Of a DNA stretch of 64,000 nt, positions 10,701-21,276 are shown piece after piece. The notes under the pieces are model-generated. The model searched no databases, was not told where the DNA came from, and saw only the letters and a program-made list of their open reading frames with translations. The stretch is taken from contig CM055107.1 in assembly GCA_029204225.1 (NCBI GenBank), positions 7,964,472-8,028,471 on the forward strand, read 5' to 3'. The stretch is from Diphasiastrum complanatum. Its lineage: Eukaryota; Streptophyta; Lycopodiopsida; Lycopodiales; Lycopodiaceae. Within the stretch, counting starts at the first letter, position 1; each line of letters opens with the position of its first letter. The position numbers and the translations under genes are program-made.

Positions 10701-11696
10701 TCTGTAGTTGTAGAGTCCCGATGCCTTTGACATCGTGTCTGCTCCCATCACCTAGAATCATTGCTATGTTATTTTCGAGTTCTCTAAAGTCGATCAAGAT
10801 TTTCTTGTTGCAGGTGATGTGTGATGTTGCTCCTGAATCAATGGTGTAGCTCATTGAAGCTTCATTAAGTATTGTGAAGGCTTCATCACCTCTATCTACA
10901 TCTTTAGATGACTCTGCAGCATTTGCTTTCTCAGTCTTGTTCTTTCTTTTTGGGTTGAATATGCAATCGTTTGCAGAGTGCCCCTTCTATTTGTAGTGCA
11001 TGCAAGGTATTGCTGGATTGAACCAGCATTTGTTGGCTGTATGGCCTGGTTTGGTTTGTGACAGTGATCATAGGAAGAAGATTGTTGATTCAAGGACTTT
11101 GTCTTGTCGAATCTAGGTTTGTTCTTATTCTTCTTCTTCTCTTTTGTGAAGAGGGCTTTCTCTTGATCATTGCTTCCTTCTCCTTCGTCCCTCATTAGTC
11201 TCTCATCAGCGACAAGATTGATTGTTTTGTCGAATGTCATATATGGTAGACTCAGTATGAGCATTCTCAATGGCTGATAGGATGAAGGTAGAGACTTCAT
11301 GAAGTACATCAACTGTTGTGGTGCTGGGACCTGGTGCTTCTGTCTTGATGCAGAAAGTTGAGCAAAGATCATTCAGATCTTCTCAACGTGCTGGTCTAAT
11401 TGGTTGCCATCCCATCGTATGGATTGTAACTGATTGTGAAGATGCATCATTGAAGCTGTAGTCCTCACCTCGTGCTTCTGTTTTGATTTTTCCCATGCTG
11501 CATAGCTGCTTTCGCAGTCTTCAATCTGCATGAGTAGATCTTCGTTGATGGACAAAACGATGATCGCCATTGCACTCTCATCCTTTCTGATCCATTCAGC
11601 TCTCCTCAAGTCCCCCTCTGGAGGCTGCACCTTTGAGAGTTCGGTCACCGACCAGATGCCTTCGTCCTTAGAAGTGTTTTGATTTTGAATTTCCAT
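7752..11696 (-). pseudogene. Nested Copia gag-pol, degenerate
   Basis: Read on the minus strand, Copia domains appear in canonical order. Gag runs 11696-10900 (WSVTELSKVQPPEGD start; one stop at 11373-11375). Protease is at 10854-10480 with YTIDSGATSHIT. Integrase is at 10414-9887 with HSDVCGPM, FDNGGQYKSKEF and NGVTERRN. Reverse transcriptase is at 9396-8554 with RYKTRLVAKGYTQRYGVDY, IHQIDVKTAFL and a catalytic FMDD in place of the usual YVDD. RNase H is at 8414-7884 with YSDASWVSCKDDSKSVTGG, ending DLLTKPLDKPLF near 7810. Many stops and frameshifts separate the pieces, so the copy is inactive. Motif style is Tork/Tnt1-like, a weak inference. Confidence 0.85.
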
Positions 11697-11807
11697 ATCC
11701 TGTAGTTTGCGCCATCAAGACTGATTGTTACTCTTATCTGTATTGTTGTAGTCATATTGTGTTGCCAAGATAATCACTGCTCAGATATCAGTAGTGATAC
11801 CCTGTTG

Positions 11808-11819
11808 GCTCTAATACCA
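11808..11819 (-). other. Primer binding site of the nested Copia
   Basis: The plus strand GGCTCTAATACCA gives TGGTATTAGAGCC on the element strand. This matches the initiator-Met tRNA 3' end (usual TGGTATCAGAGC) with one change. It abuts the LTR starting at 11820. Confidence 0.75.
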
Positions 11820-12032
11820 TGTCGTGAATGGGTTTAGTTTATCGCGAACGATTTTGCTTCTTTTGAATTTTCTTAGGCGGAAGCTTGTAGGATCCTAGAC
11901 ACGCGACTACTGATCATAGAACATATATCATTCTGGAAATCAAGATGGCGGAAGACAAGGAGATACACAAGATAGAGCAACTGTATTATCAGTTTGATTC
12001 TTGGAGCGAGATGATCAGTGTCTCGCTCATCA
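11820..12032 (-). repeat. 5' LTR of the nested Copia, truncated
   Basis: Homologous to the first ~210 bp of 7071-7747 (TGTCGTGAATGGGTTTAG against TGTCGCGAACGGGTTTAG), with small indels. Similarity stops at about 12030, where the coding sequence of the older Copia copy resumes. About 460 bp of the outer LTR is missing. Confidence 0.8.
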
Positions 12033-12243
12033 ATTTATGAACACTAAATCTCAAATCGGGCCTAGTTATTGTAAGCCATATTACGGAGCCAATAAGAATC
12101 CTAAAAAGGGTGATGTCCTTGAAGGATCTTTCATATCCCTTATTAGGATTTTTTACAACTTGCTCCATAGGTGTGTCAATTCTCCTACAATCTATCATAC
12201 TAAACTTTTTCAACATTGAAAGAGCATACTTAGAAATTCTCAA
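12033..12243 (-). pseudogene. Older Copia element, RT/RNase H piece
   Basis: The minus strand encodes SKYALSMLKKFSMIDCRRID, TPMEQ, RSFKDITLFRILIGSVIWL and TITRPDLRFSVHKL, the conserved Copia RT-to-RNase H link. It continues, after the nested insertion, at 7070 downward. About 15 codons expected between the halves are absent. Confidence 0.75.
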
Positions 12244-12990
12244 ATTGCAAAAGCAGCAACAGCAGCAATCACATCAGCAATATGCCAATGTACTTGAAGG
12301 TTCAAAAGACTTCAACAAAGAAGTTGATGAAGCAACATTTATGGCAAATGAAGACTGACAATATGCCAGATTCTTGGTATTTGTATTCGAGTGCTACTCA
12401 ACACATGACAAGCTAGTGAAATTGGTTTCATGAGTACAATCAAGCTATGACTCAGAAGTATGTCTCATTAGGCGATAACAGGAGTCACAATATTAATGGT
12501 ATCAACACTATCAAATTGCAATTTTGAGATGGTACTTCTTTTATTTCAAATGTTTTTCATGTTTTGAATCTCACCAAAAACCTACTTTATATAAGTGGAA
12601 TCGCTGATTTGGGCCATAAAATTGAATTCGATTCTAATACTTGTTCGTATTAAACAAAAGTAGAAAGGTACTTGCACTTGGAAAGAGGCAAGGTAATCTT
12701 TGTAAGCTTAGTCATTGCAATGCTTCTACTATCCAAGCTCTATCTACTTCTACTTTGAAGATAGAGATTTACTTTGGCATTACAGAATGGGTCAAATATG
12801 TCAACGAAAAAGATTGTTCAAGATCTCAAGCAGCAATATTTCAAAGCATATTTTTTGTCGACCTTGTATTCTAGCCAAACATGCTAGAACTCCTTTCAAG
12901 TCTAATTTGTAACACAAATCCAAAGGTGTGTTGAATATTGTGCACAGTGACATATGTGGACCCATGCAGACTATAAAGACCCCCAAGAAG
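12244..12990 (+). pseudogene. Copia fragment: gag end, protease, pre-integrase
   Basis: In shifting plus-strand frames this gives a glutamine-rich linker (QQQQQSHQQ), a protease-like STQHMT region with LYISGIADLGHKIEFDSNTC, and pre-integrase motifs (FCRPCILAKHARTPFKSNL, then NIVHSDICGPMQT). Stops are frequent. The orientation switches from the minus-strand Copia piece at about 12243. Confidence 0.65.
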
Positions 12991-15457
12991 ACTACTAAAA
13001 TGAGGACAACATCAACACACATAGAGACTAGTAGGAGCCAAACTACTCATCCAAACTGAGATGTATCCGAACACCTCACCCTCAAGCCATGGCAAGTGAA
13101 TACATGAGGAGAGGAGAGAAACCGATAACCTAGAACCAAAAGCTTAGAATGGAGGAGGCCGTGTCCCTACTCGTATACATAGAGGTAATAAGCCTGTGTA
13201 TGCGCCATGCATTCCATCTAAACATAGGTCACATATTACATGCTATCCTCATGCATATAACCATCAAGCCATGCACTACTCCACACGTCTCAATGGAAGT
13301 GTCTAGGTCCTCTCAAGGTTATTAGTTACAAACTGTCCTTGACATGGACTTAAATCAAGGCATACCAACAATCTTGAACACTAGAGAATCAGTCTACCAT
13401 ATCAAGACTATTCTAAATCCTTTGAGCTAGATATGGCCATAACATTCTTCCCCCCTTAAATAGGTTTTGTTCTCAAAAAGAAAGACAAAAACCATGTAAA
13501 CTATTCCTTAAGCTTTCAACTTTTATCCAAGAGTAGTTATTCTCAGTCTGATCTTTTCATCTAGAACAACTACTTAGAGATGGAATAATTTTCTAATTGC
13601 TTGGCCCTACACATAAGTATTAACTGAGAATCCAAAGATACACTAAGCTATAAATATTCTAAATGGATTGGTCTTCTCCAAATAAAATACATCACCTTCA
13701 TGTATTCCCAATTACGCAAACCCCTAAGTGCATCAACTTTTTACTTCAGAGATCAAGTCCAAAACCTTAAAAAAATTCATTTTAATCATAGTCTAAAATC
13801 TATCCACAATTTTTTGTAGATGATAGTGTTTCTTGATATGTATAATCTTAGTATATCCAAATATTCCAAGGCACAACAACTCAATTAACCAAAATCTCAA
13901 GGAGAGCTATTAGTCTTAGATAGCTATAACTCAATCCGGGGCATTATAGTTACTCTAATGAGTTGAATGCAAGTAATTGTCCATTGATCATATGTCTATG
14001 TTCACCGACTAGGTTAAGTGCATCAAATAACCCTAGTAACTAGGTATACATAGTAGATCCATACAAGATTAATCGTGCACATATGAGAATATTTTCACTA
14101 TGACCAAATACATACACATATGCCCTTATCTAACAGATTGCTTCAAAATCTACATATGTTACTCACATACCTCATTGAGAATCTTGTAACTCAAGCACCA
14201 AAGGATTCCATTTCTCATGACTAAATAACATATTTGAGAAATCTTTGAGACTGAGAACACAATCCTCTCTCATGAGCTTCCAACCCAACTTACCTCTTGC
14301 CATATAGTTCCTTCCACTAAATCAACCATTTTCCTAATCCTAGTATCCACTAAGATTAGGTTGACCCAATACAGACATTCCAAACTTAAGGTTATGATCA
14401 AACTTACTCCTATCCCTCACAAAATTGGGATAAGTAACTTTTGATCTTACTTAGTAATAATTGTAATGATTTCCCATTTCAAAGTACCTCTAGTTCTAGA
14501 TTGTTCAATACAATCCCTAGAGAATTTCTCTTATTTGAAAAATTCTAGTTCTATATCTTACTCTAGATTGTCTAAAAATGCATTCAAATAATCATATTTC
14601 TATACATCTACTAGTTTCCATCCAAAAACTATGCAACTAATAGGTTCCCTAACGGCATCTTACCCATCACTTCACCCCTCCTTTGAAAGATATTATCTAA
14701 TTTCTTGCAAAAGTTAGCTAGAGAGATGACACATGAAAATATTTAAAGTCAATAATAAGTGTCTTCCATAAATGACTCACTCTATTATAATTAGGACTTA
14801 TGTTTCAAACATTTTCAATACGAGTGACAATAACCATCATCCATTTGAAATCTATCTATGCATAAGAAACAATCTAGGTTTAAGAAATTGAAATACAACT
14901 ATCTTGGAACGTCTCAAATTCCAAGCTTTAACCATACAAGTAGTAATTCGCATGATGATAATAGTCTTTAAAAAAAGAAGTGACTTTTACGCTGGAATGA
15001 TCGTATGAATTTAATCTAATGTCTAGTATTCGAGAAATTCAAAAGAAGTAAGGGTTCTTTAGAAGGTGAGAAATAGCTTTAAGGGTTTCCGATTTGTAAC
15101 TTTATGAGATACCATTAGGGATTCGGATCTGAAAACTCATAATCTAACAAAATATCCTAAAAAGACCATTGCATATCAATTAGGTAATATTTCGTGGAAA
15201 TGAGAACTATAAGAAATATTCCTAGAATCACGTTAAATAATGGCACTTTTTGAAAAAGAATGTCCTGCAGTATCATACCCATTACTAAAAGTACATAGAA
15301 AACACATCCTTTTTTTTTTACAATTTTGTAACAAAATTTCAAAATATGTAAAAAACTGAAGTATTCAACAATTTTCCTAAACGTTACAATACATAGGAAT
15401 TAGAAAGGGCCCAAGTAGTATAAATTATTCAAATTTCTACATATTGTGATACAAAAT
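12991..15457. other. Gene-poor region
   Basis: AT-rich DNA of about 2.5 kb with no ORF I can assign. A C-rich run (CTTCCCCCCTTAAAT, ~13447) is the kind of polypyrimidine seen beside LTRs, but no LTR pair was found. Confidence 0.45.
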
Positions 15458-15811
15458 TTAGATTCTTTTGGATCTAGTATCAAAACTTATATCATCATAT
15501 GTGTCCACGCCTCCATATTCAGCATCATCAATTTCATCATTGGAAGGTGAAGAAGTGGAAGATCCATCCTCCTCATTACTTTCAATCAAAACATTATTTT
15601 CATCCCTATGCAATCCGAGGGCAACTTCCACACATGCCCTTGTTCTTCTTGACGAAGGTCCAACGTCAACAATACATTCTTTTCTTGGCAACCTTTGACG
15701 AACGATTTCCTTTGTTGTTTTTGGAAGTCGACCTGAATTCGTTATTTCAAAATCATAAACAATATTGTCAACTTCCTCAAGGACAAGGTCACTTATTTTA
15801 TTGTGCGGCAT
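15458..15811 (-). CDS. Unrecognised acidic ORF, possibly transposon-derived
   Basis: A 117-aa ORF. The N-terminal half is mixed-charge with a basic patch (RQRLPRKE). The C-terminal half is a serine/acidic stretch (SNEEDGSSTSSPSNDEIDD) followed by YGGVDTYDDISFD. I do not recognise a family. Low-complexity acidic tails like this occur near the C-terminus of domesticated or decayed hAT-type transposases, but no hAT motif is visible. It is isolated in gene-poor DNA and may be spurious. Confidence 0.2.
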   Translation of the reverse strand: MPHNKISDLVLEEVDNIVYDFEITNSGRLPKTTKEIVRQRLPRKECIVDVGPSSRRTRACVEVALGLHRDENNVLIESNEEDGSSTSSPSNDEIDDAEYGGVDTYDDISFDTRSKRI

Positions 15812-16690
15812 TTTCTTTTACCATTTGAGTTGCCAATCATTTCAGGAACATACTTTCATGTGTATGCATAAACCTATTATTGTCTCAAACTTCCATCTGT
15901 TGGATGCAAAAAGTACCTCTAAGAAATTGGCCACCAAGAATATTCTTCATGTAACTAGTTAGCAGGTTGAGGTCTCATTGACCATCATTGACAGCTGCCC
16001 CCGATCCTCTCATGAGTGGCACAAATTATTAGTCGTACTTCATTTGTGAAAAATTGTCAAAATTGACAAATTTTAGACCTTGTAAATCTGTACATAGGTG
16101 GGTCCCAAATGTGTATATGCTGCTCACACGTGTAAAGTATAGGCCTAGGAAGGTTAGATCCAAATCTTACTAGTTTTGTAAGAAGTTTGGTCAAATGCAC
16201 CATTAGCTATTTGAGTTGATAGTTGACCATGTTTCTTCCAGTCCTCTGAGAGCATTTCATGGAGCTACAAAAGCTCATTGCGGCTCCTATAAGAGAACAA
16301 ATCCAATAACCGTATCACTCACGTCAGCATTAATGACAACCAAAATAGGAGCTACCCCCAAAAATCAAGGAAGTTGGTGTTGATCTAACTACCATAAATG
16401 GTATACCTAATGGTTAGGTCAAAGTGACTTGAGTAGGTCAACCTAATGACTGTTTGGTTGTACCAGCTCAGTCAACCTTGTATATCATTCTCTTTGTACT
16501 TACAAATCAATCAATCAACGTGGGAGAGATCATGATTTTGGAGCTTTTACACCATTTGTGTTGGAAGTTTTTGATGTGAATGCAATTTTACCTTAGTAAA
16601 GTTGATTCTCTGTTAGTAGGCCATACTACATTCCATACTTCACATGTGTGGGGTCGTTATATAGTGTGGGTTTGTTTTGATCAACAATTG
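15812..16690. other. Possible LTR-derived sequence
   Basis: No gene seen. It carries CACACGTGT at 16125-16133 and CACATGTGTG near 16640, motifs shared with other Copia LTRs and leaders in the window. It resembles the 17103-17570 stretch loosely, so it may be a diverged LTR. Confidence 0.3.
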
Positions 16691-16714
16691 ATTGTTCTTG
16701 CTTGAAAGAACCAA

Positions 16715-17089
16715 GAAATTGTGTCTCTCTCTTCAACCGATGTCGAGTACAAAGCCTTGACTTCCACCACAGAGGAGATATTGTGGATCAAGAGGATATT
16801 GGTGGAACTGAAGGTGATCAAATTTGAAGACATTCCACTCATTATGTGTGACAATATCTCAACTCAAAGACTTGCAAGAAATCTTATCTTTAATGCTAGA
16901 AACACACACATTGAAATTGCTCATCACTTTATGAGGGAAAGGGTTCAAGCCAAAGAAGTAAAGTTGGAGCATGTGGATACTTCAGATTCTGTGGCTGATA
17001 CTTTTACCAAACCATTGTTGAAAGCATCATTTATTAAGTTCAGATCAATCCTTGGAGTTATAAGTAAATCCATGCTAGATTCTAGCTAG
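16715..17089 (+). pseudogene. Copia RNase H C-terminal fragment
   Basis: The plus strand encodes VSLSSTDVEYKALTSTTEE, LWIKRILVELKVI, MCDNISTQRLARN, THIEIAHHFMRER and DTFTKPLLKASFIKFRSILG, a typical Copia RNase H tail ending at a natural stop at 17087-17089. The domain starts abruptly; everything upstream (gag to RT) is missing. Confidence 0.85.
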
Positions 17090-17093
17090 TTTT

Positions 17094-17570
17094 AAGGAGG
17101 AGTGTTAGAAATGCTAAAACTAGCTTATAGATTATTGAGATTTGGCATTATTATGGATAGACAAGTGTCTCAATGTCTTGTACATAGATAAGTGATGATT
17201 AGGAAAGATCAAAATCATTCTTTTTTGGTTATTCCCCAAGAATTTGAAGCTACACGTCAAGCTCCTAGATTGTAGGGATTTTTGGCAATATTGGCCATCC
17301 ACTACATGAGTCACTAGAATCCAATGTCAAATGGGTCAAGCTTATCAAAAGCATTGGATAATCTAATTTAGGTCAACTTATGAAGGAATCATATGCAAAA
17401 ATTGTAGCCTCTATCATCCTTTAAAGAGAGCTCAATTGTACATGATTTTGAATACAATCAATCTGAGAGAAAGTGATTTTGACAATCTTTGAGGAGGTAT
17501 GGTGCTTGATCTTTTCATAGTCTTTGGATGTTTTGAGTGGATATGAACCTGAGGAACCTACTGCATGTTT
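17094..17570 (+). mobile_element. PPT and 3' LTR start after the Copia fragment
   Basis: The purine tract AAGGAGGAG (17094-17102) is followed at once by TGTTAGAAATGCTAAAAC, the standard layout of polypurine tract plus LTR. The distal LTR end is uncertain; CACATGTGTG near 17570 may mark it. Confidence 0.55.
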
Positions 17571-18583
17571 CACATGTGTGATAGGGGGGATATCAGGTTT
17601 TGCTATTTTGTTGAGATATCTTAGAAGATCTTGCTAATTTAGATGCATTTTAGCTCAACTTCAAGCGTTGGTCACTCATAGAGTGTAATCTAGTGCAATT
17701 TTCAATGCTTTATTGATTATAAGTGAATCAATTGAGGTCCCATCCTCTGATTTGTTTTTATGAGTAGGGCATTGTAAGTCACATACATAAGCTTAGGGAT
17801 CCAATGTTGGGTTAGAGACCCATGGGACCCCTATTTAAGTAATAAGGCCTAAATTGAGCATAGGGCCCAAAATGAATAAGATCCTAAGATAGGTAATGAC
17901 ATGCATACAGTAGTTAGGTGTCCTATGAAATTGGAAAAGATGATAAACTAAGTTAGTCCCTATTGTATTTTCTTAGCATCTAACATTCTAACATGATTAT
18001 TTGTGTAGATGGATATATGTGTATACTCTCCTCAACTTGACAATGTTTTAAGGATGGGTTTCAACTTTGTTATCTTTATTAGATCATAATGCATAATTTG
18101 CGACTTTTCTAGCTTTGTTTTTTTATTATGTTTTGAAGAATTAGCCTCTTGAATACATGGATTTGTATTTAATGGATGTAAATGTCATGCTTTCAACTGT
18201 AAATTGATGTATAATTTCCTAACTACTATTAAGGATTAATAGCTTTAGATATTCATATTATGAATAAGAAAAGGTGGATGTATTTTTGGGCAAGGAGTGA
18301 TTTTACTCCAAGAAGGAGTTGGTAGAAAAAGGATTAATTAGCTCATAGTTTATTCTTTTTGCATAATGGCTCATTGCTAGAACTAAAAGGTGATGTCGAC
18401 GTGTCTAAATATCCCTTTCGTTTTAGCCTTGGAAGTAATAAAATGTTTGCAAGATTGTAAGTAATGTGTTTATTTCTTTGATATTTGAGAATGATCATGC
18501 TATTCAAAGTCTAAACATTGGTTTGTCACGCATGCTTGTTGAATACCTCTTGATAACCCCTTAAGTGAGGACTCACCTTAAGG
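17571..18583. other. Gene-poor region
   Basis: AT-rich DNA without assignable ORFs. Confidence 0.45.
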
Positions 18584-18900
18584 TTGGTGTTTATGAGGCT
18601 TAGGCAAAAATTCAAGAATGTATTTTCTAAGCAACTACTTGAAGGTCTATCTCACTCTAGAAGTATAGAGCATCAAATAGAGTTATTTTCTAAGAGTGCT
18701 CTTGTATCAATGTTTCCTTACAGGATTAGCCAGAAGAAAGAGAATGAAGTTGCTACGAAATTTTAGTGGTATCTTAAAATGTGTCAAATTTATCCTAGTA
18801 AGTCCCCTTGAGAAGCATCTTTTGGTTAACAAAAAGGATGAAGGCATCCACCTTTGTGTTGATTATAAATAGTTGAATAAAATGATTATTAAAAACATAT
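18584..18900 (+). pseudogene. Ty3/gypsy reverse transcriptase fragment, 5' part
   Basis: Plus-strand translation across frames gives SIEHQIELF, SALVSMFPYR, then VSPLEKHLLVNKKDEG, LCVDYK and LNKMIIKN. These match the conserved gypsy RT start (RxIxHxIELxPG..., CVDYRxLNKxTIKN). Stops and shifts make it dead. It is cut at about 18900 and continues at 19346. Confidence 0.7.
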
Positions 18901-18968
18901 TAGCGAAGTGGGCCCGTCGATGACGAGCGGCCGATGGTGTGTCTATGTGTGCGCATGGGGGTGTGCGG

Positions 18969-19065
<97 letters not shown>

Positions 19066-19345
19066 GGTGCCCAAAATGAAAAAAAAAAATCAAAAAAGAA
19101 AGGTGGGAGGGGGGCCTGGGGTACAATGCCCCTCCCCTTGTACCCCCCGCTCCCGCCTTTCTCTCTCCCTCCCCCGTACCCACTCCCAGCTCCTTCGCAG
19201 CTCGCTCTCCCACCCCCGGGCCGCTAGCCCGATTGGGGGCGCAACAGCCCGAGGGCGCCATGGTGGCACACCCCCCCCCTTCCAGGAAAGTGCGAGGGGG
19301 GGGGGGGTGTCCCGACAGTGTGAGCGGCCCATGAAACACTAAAAT
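18901..19345. mobile_element. GC-rich ~445-bp insertion splitting the gypsy RT
   Basis: This GC-rich block with a (GA)n tract interrupts the gypsy RT between the LNK..IKN motif and K-Y-x-L-P-Q-V-T-D. It begins near AGTGGGCCCG and ends near GGCCCATGAAACACT, with GAGCGGCC near both ends as a direct repeat. No clean target duplication or terminal inverted repeat was found, so the class is unknown. GC-rich sequence of similar style occurs at 55614-55850. Confidence 0.5.
18972..19062. repeat. (GA)n microsatellite, ~45 units
   Basis: Uninterrupted GA dinucleotides. They create artefactual Arg-Glu and Ser-Leu ORFs on the two strands. Confidence 0.97.
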
Positions 19346-19480
19346 TATAATTAATATAAATATCTCTTACCTCAGGTGACTGATTAGTTGGATTGTCTTG
19401 CTAAGTATATCTCCAAGATTGACATTAAATTAACATACTATTTAATAGGAATTAAGAAAGAAATTAACCTAAGCCTAGTT
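19346..19480 (+). pseudogene. Ty3/gypsy reverse transcriptase fragment, continuation
   Basis: It resumes the RT of 18584-18900: the frame reads K-Y-L-L-P-Q-V-T-D, stop, LDCL, then AKYISKIDIK. This corresponds to the gypsy segment KYPLPxxxDLLDxL...FSKIDLxSGY. Downstream similarity fades. Confidence 0.6.
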
Positions 19481-20546
19481 TTTGAACTAGAGATTATCAT
19501 TGCTATTTGGGATTTGGAGTTAGACAAAGGAAGGCTAACAATCAAAAAAATATTCAAGCTATTCTTTAGCAGTTTAATACTCCAATGCTTTTCTTGTTTG
19601 GTAATTAGCTTAACTATTGTTCATTCAATAATCTCAATTGGAATTTGCTATTTGTTCATCACTATACATCATTTTGTGCTTAATATGTGATGTTAAATCA
19701 ATGATTAGGTCCATGAGGAGGCTTCACATAAGTCTATGAATTCTCATGTTCTAATTTCATTCTATAAAAAAATAGTGGTATAGACATATTTATTTTGGAC
19801 ATCCCTCTATTGGCTCATACTTGATGTCAAGGAGAGAAAAATGAGTGTTGGCAATGACTCTTATTGGGTGACGTTGAACAATAACATGGCCTATGTAAGC
19901 ACAAACCTTTTTGAGCATTTGACTTTGTCTCATGGATTCATGTTTGTTAGTCAACACAATATAGTCTCTAAGTAAGGTCAAAGATTGAATTTATACAAGA
20001 ATGTCCAGGTTGCTTTCTTACTAGTAAACCCTCCCTCTCATTGGAGGCCCGTAAAAGATTAGTGTGACATTATAATGCTTATTCTTGATGTGCATGAAAT
20101 TTTACAAAGATTTGCATTCCTCAAAAATTTACATGAAGTTATGTTTGACAGATTAGGGGATTTTTTTCTTTAGAATCTTTTGAAGATGGGAGTATAAGAG
20201 AGCTCAAAATCAATTTTGACTTTGGAAAGTGACATGCCTCTCTAGCCCTGTAGTAGGGCCCTCCTAGGTTGGAAGGCCCGAGGTGCTCAAGCTCTTCCAT
20301 GATGTAATGCCATGTTTTAAGGGTTGTTTTGCTCTCAAAACTTGCTTCTCAAATGAAAATTGTTCACATAATTTGCACAAAGCAAGTATTTTTGTGAAAA
20401 TTTTGCATAGAACTGTCATTTTGTATCACTAAGAGGCAAAATTTGCCTTTGAAGGTTCATTCACAATACAAAGCAAAATTGTTGACGAGGGGCCAGTGCC
20501 CAATGACCCAGTTCCTTTGTAGGAGCATAAGGGTTGCAATAATAGG
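19481..20546. other. Gene-poor region
   Basis: Probably eroded gypsy sequence. No domain recognisable. Confidence 0.4.
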
Positions 20547-20594
20547 GCCTTCCACTGTGTAATGCACACGGCCTTCCACTCTCTAATGCACACT
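20547..20594. repeat. 24-bp tandem duplication
   Basis: GGCCTTCCACT followed by ...TAATGCACAC occurs twice in tandem (20547-20570, 20571-20594), with a few differences. Confidence 0.7.
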
Positions 20595-20914
20595 CGAACT
20601 TTCTTGTTTCGATTTTAAAAAAAAATAGTGCTCATAAAATATACTGAATTCAATGAGGCCTGCCCCAAATACAAAGGAAACCCGAAGCAAAAAAGAACTT
20701 GGCCATTTATGGGTCGGCCATTCCCAATAAGAGTTCTCCGAAGCCGTCAACCTTTCTTAGAGGGTCGACAGAAATCAAAGGAAGCTACCCTTCACGAATT
20801 CCTGAAAGGCGTCAACCCTTCATCCGGGGGGATAGATGAACACATGAAAGATACCCTTCTCGCTAAGCGACACCATTCGCGAAACAGGAAGAGAGAAAGA
20901 GTCAGCGATGGAGC

Positions 20915-20980
20915 AAAAGCAGCAGCAGCAGCAGCGAGAGGAGGAGTAGGAGTACGAGTACGAGTACGAGTAGGAGTAGA
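20915..20980 (+). repeat. (CAG)n and (GAGTAC)n tracts
   Basis: A short AGC/CAG run (~20918-20936) is followed by GAG-TAC hexamer units. It lies just upstream of the putative HDS TATA box. Confidence 0.8.
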
Positions 20981-20991
20981 GAGATGAATTG

Positions 20992-21000
20992 TATATATTA
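20992..21000 (+). promoter_or_regulatory. Candidate TATA box of HDS
   Basis: TATATATTA lies about 280 bp upstream of the HDS ATG, just after the simple repeats. It predicts a start near 21025-21030 and a ~250-nt leader. Inferred only. Confidence 0.35.
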
Positions 21001-21276
21001 GGATAGTTTAGAGAAGGCATGAGCCTCTCCTTACAGTGAAGAGCGCAATTTGGTGAGCTCTTTAACATTAAATTTGAGTGACGGACAGGCGGATTCAGCT
21101 GAGGGTTTATGATCTGTATTGCACAGACTGCGTAGTTGAGGTGAATAGAGCTCATTTCCGATTTGCGCAGATTTCAAGTGTGGTGGTTTTGCAAAAGGAA
21201 GCGGAGAGCTTGAGGGGGAAGGAATTGGTAGATTGATTATTGTGAGGTTGGAGGAAGGAATTTGAAGGTTGTGGTG

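Noticed and set aside
15458-15698. Plus-strand ORFs at 15468-15828
   Set aside because: Overlap the slightly better minus-strand ORF and have no motif; neither is well supported.
18908-19342. Arg-Glu-rich and Ser-Leu-rich ORFs of 97-158 codons
   Set aside because: They are translations of the (GA)n tract and its GC-rich flanks; no independent coding evidence.
20628-20987. 119-codon ORF upstream of HDS
   Set aside because: Its second half is simple repeat (CAG, GAGTAC) in the promoter/leader; the first half has no family resemblance.
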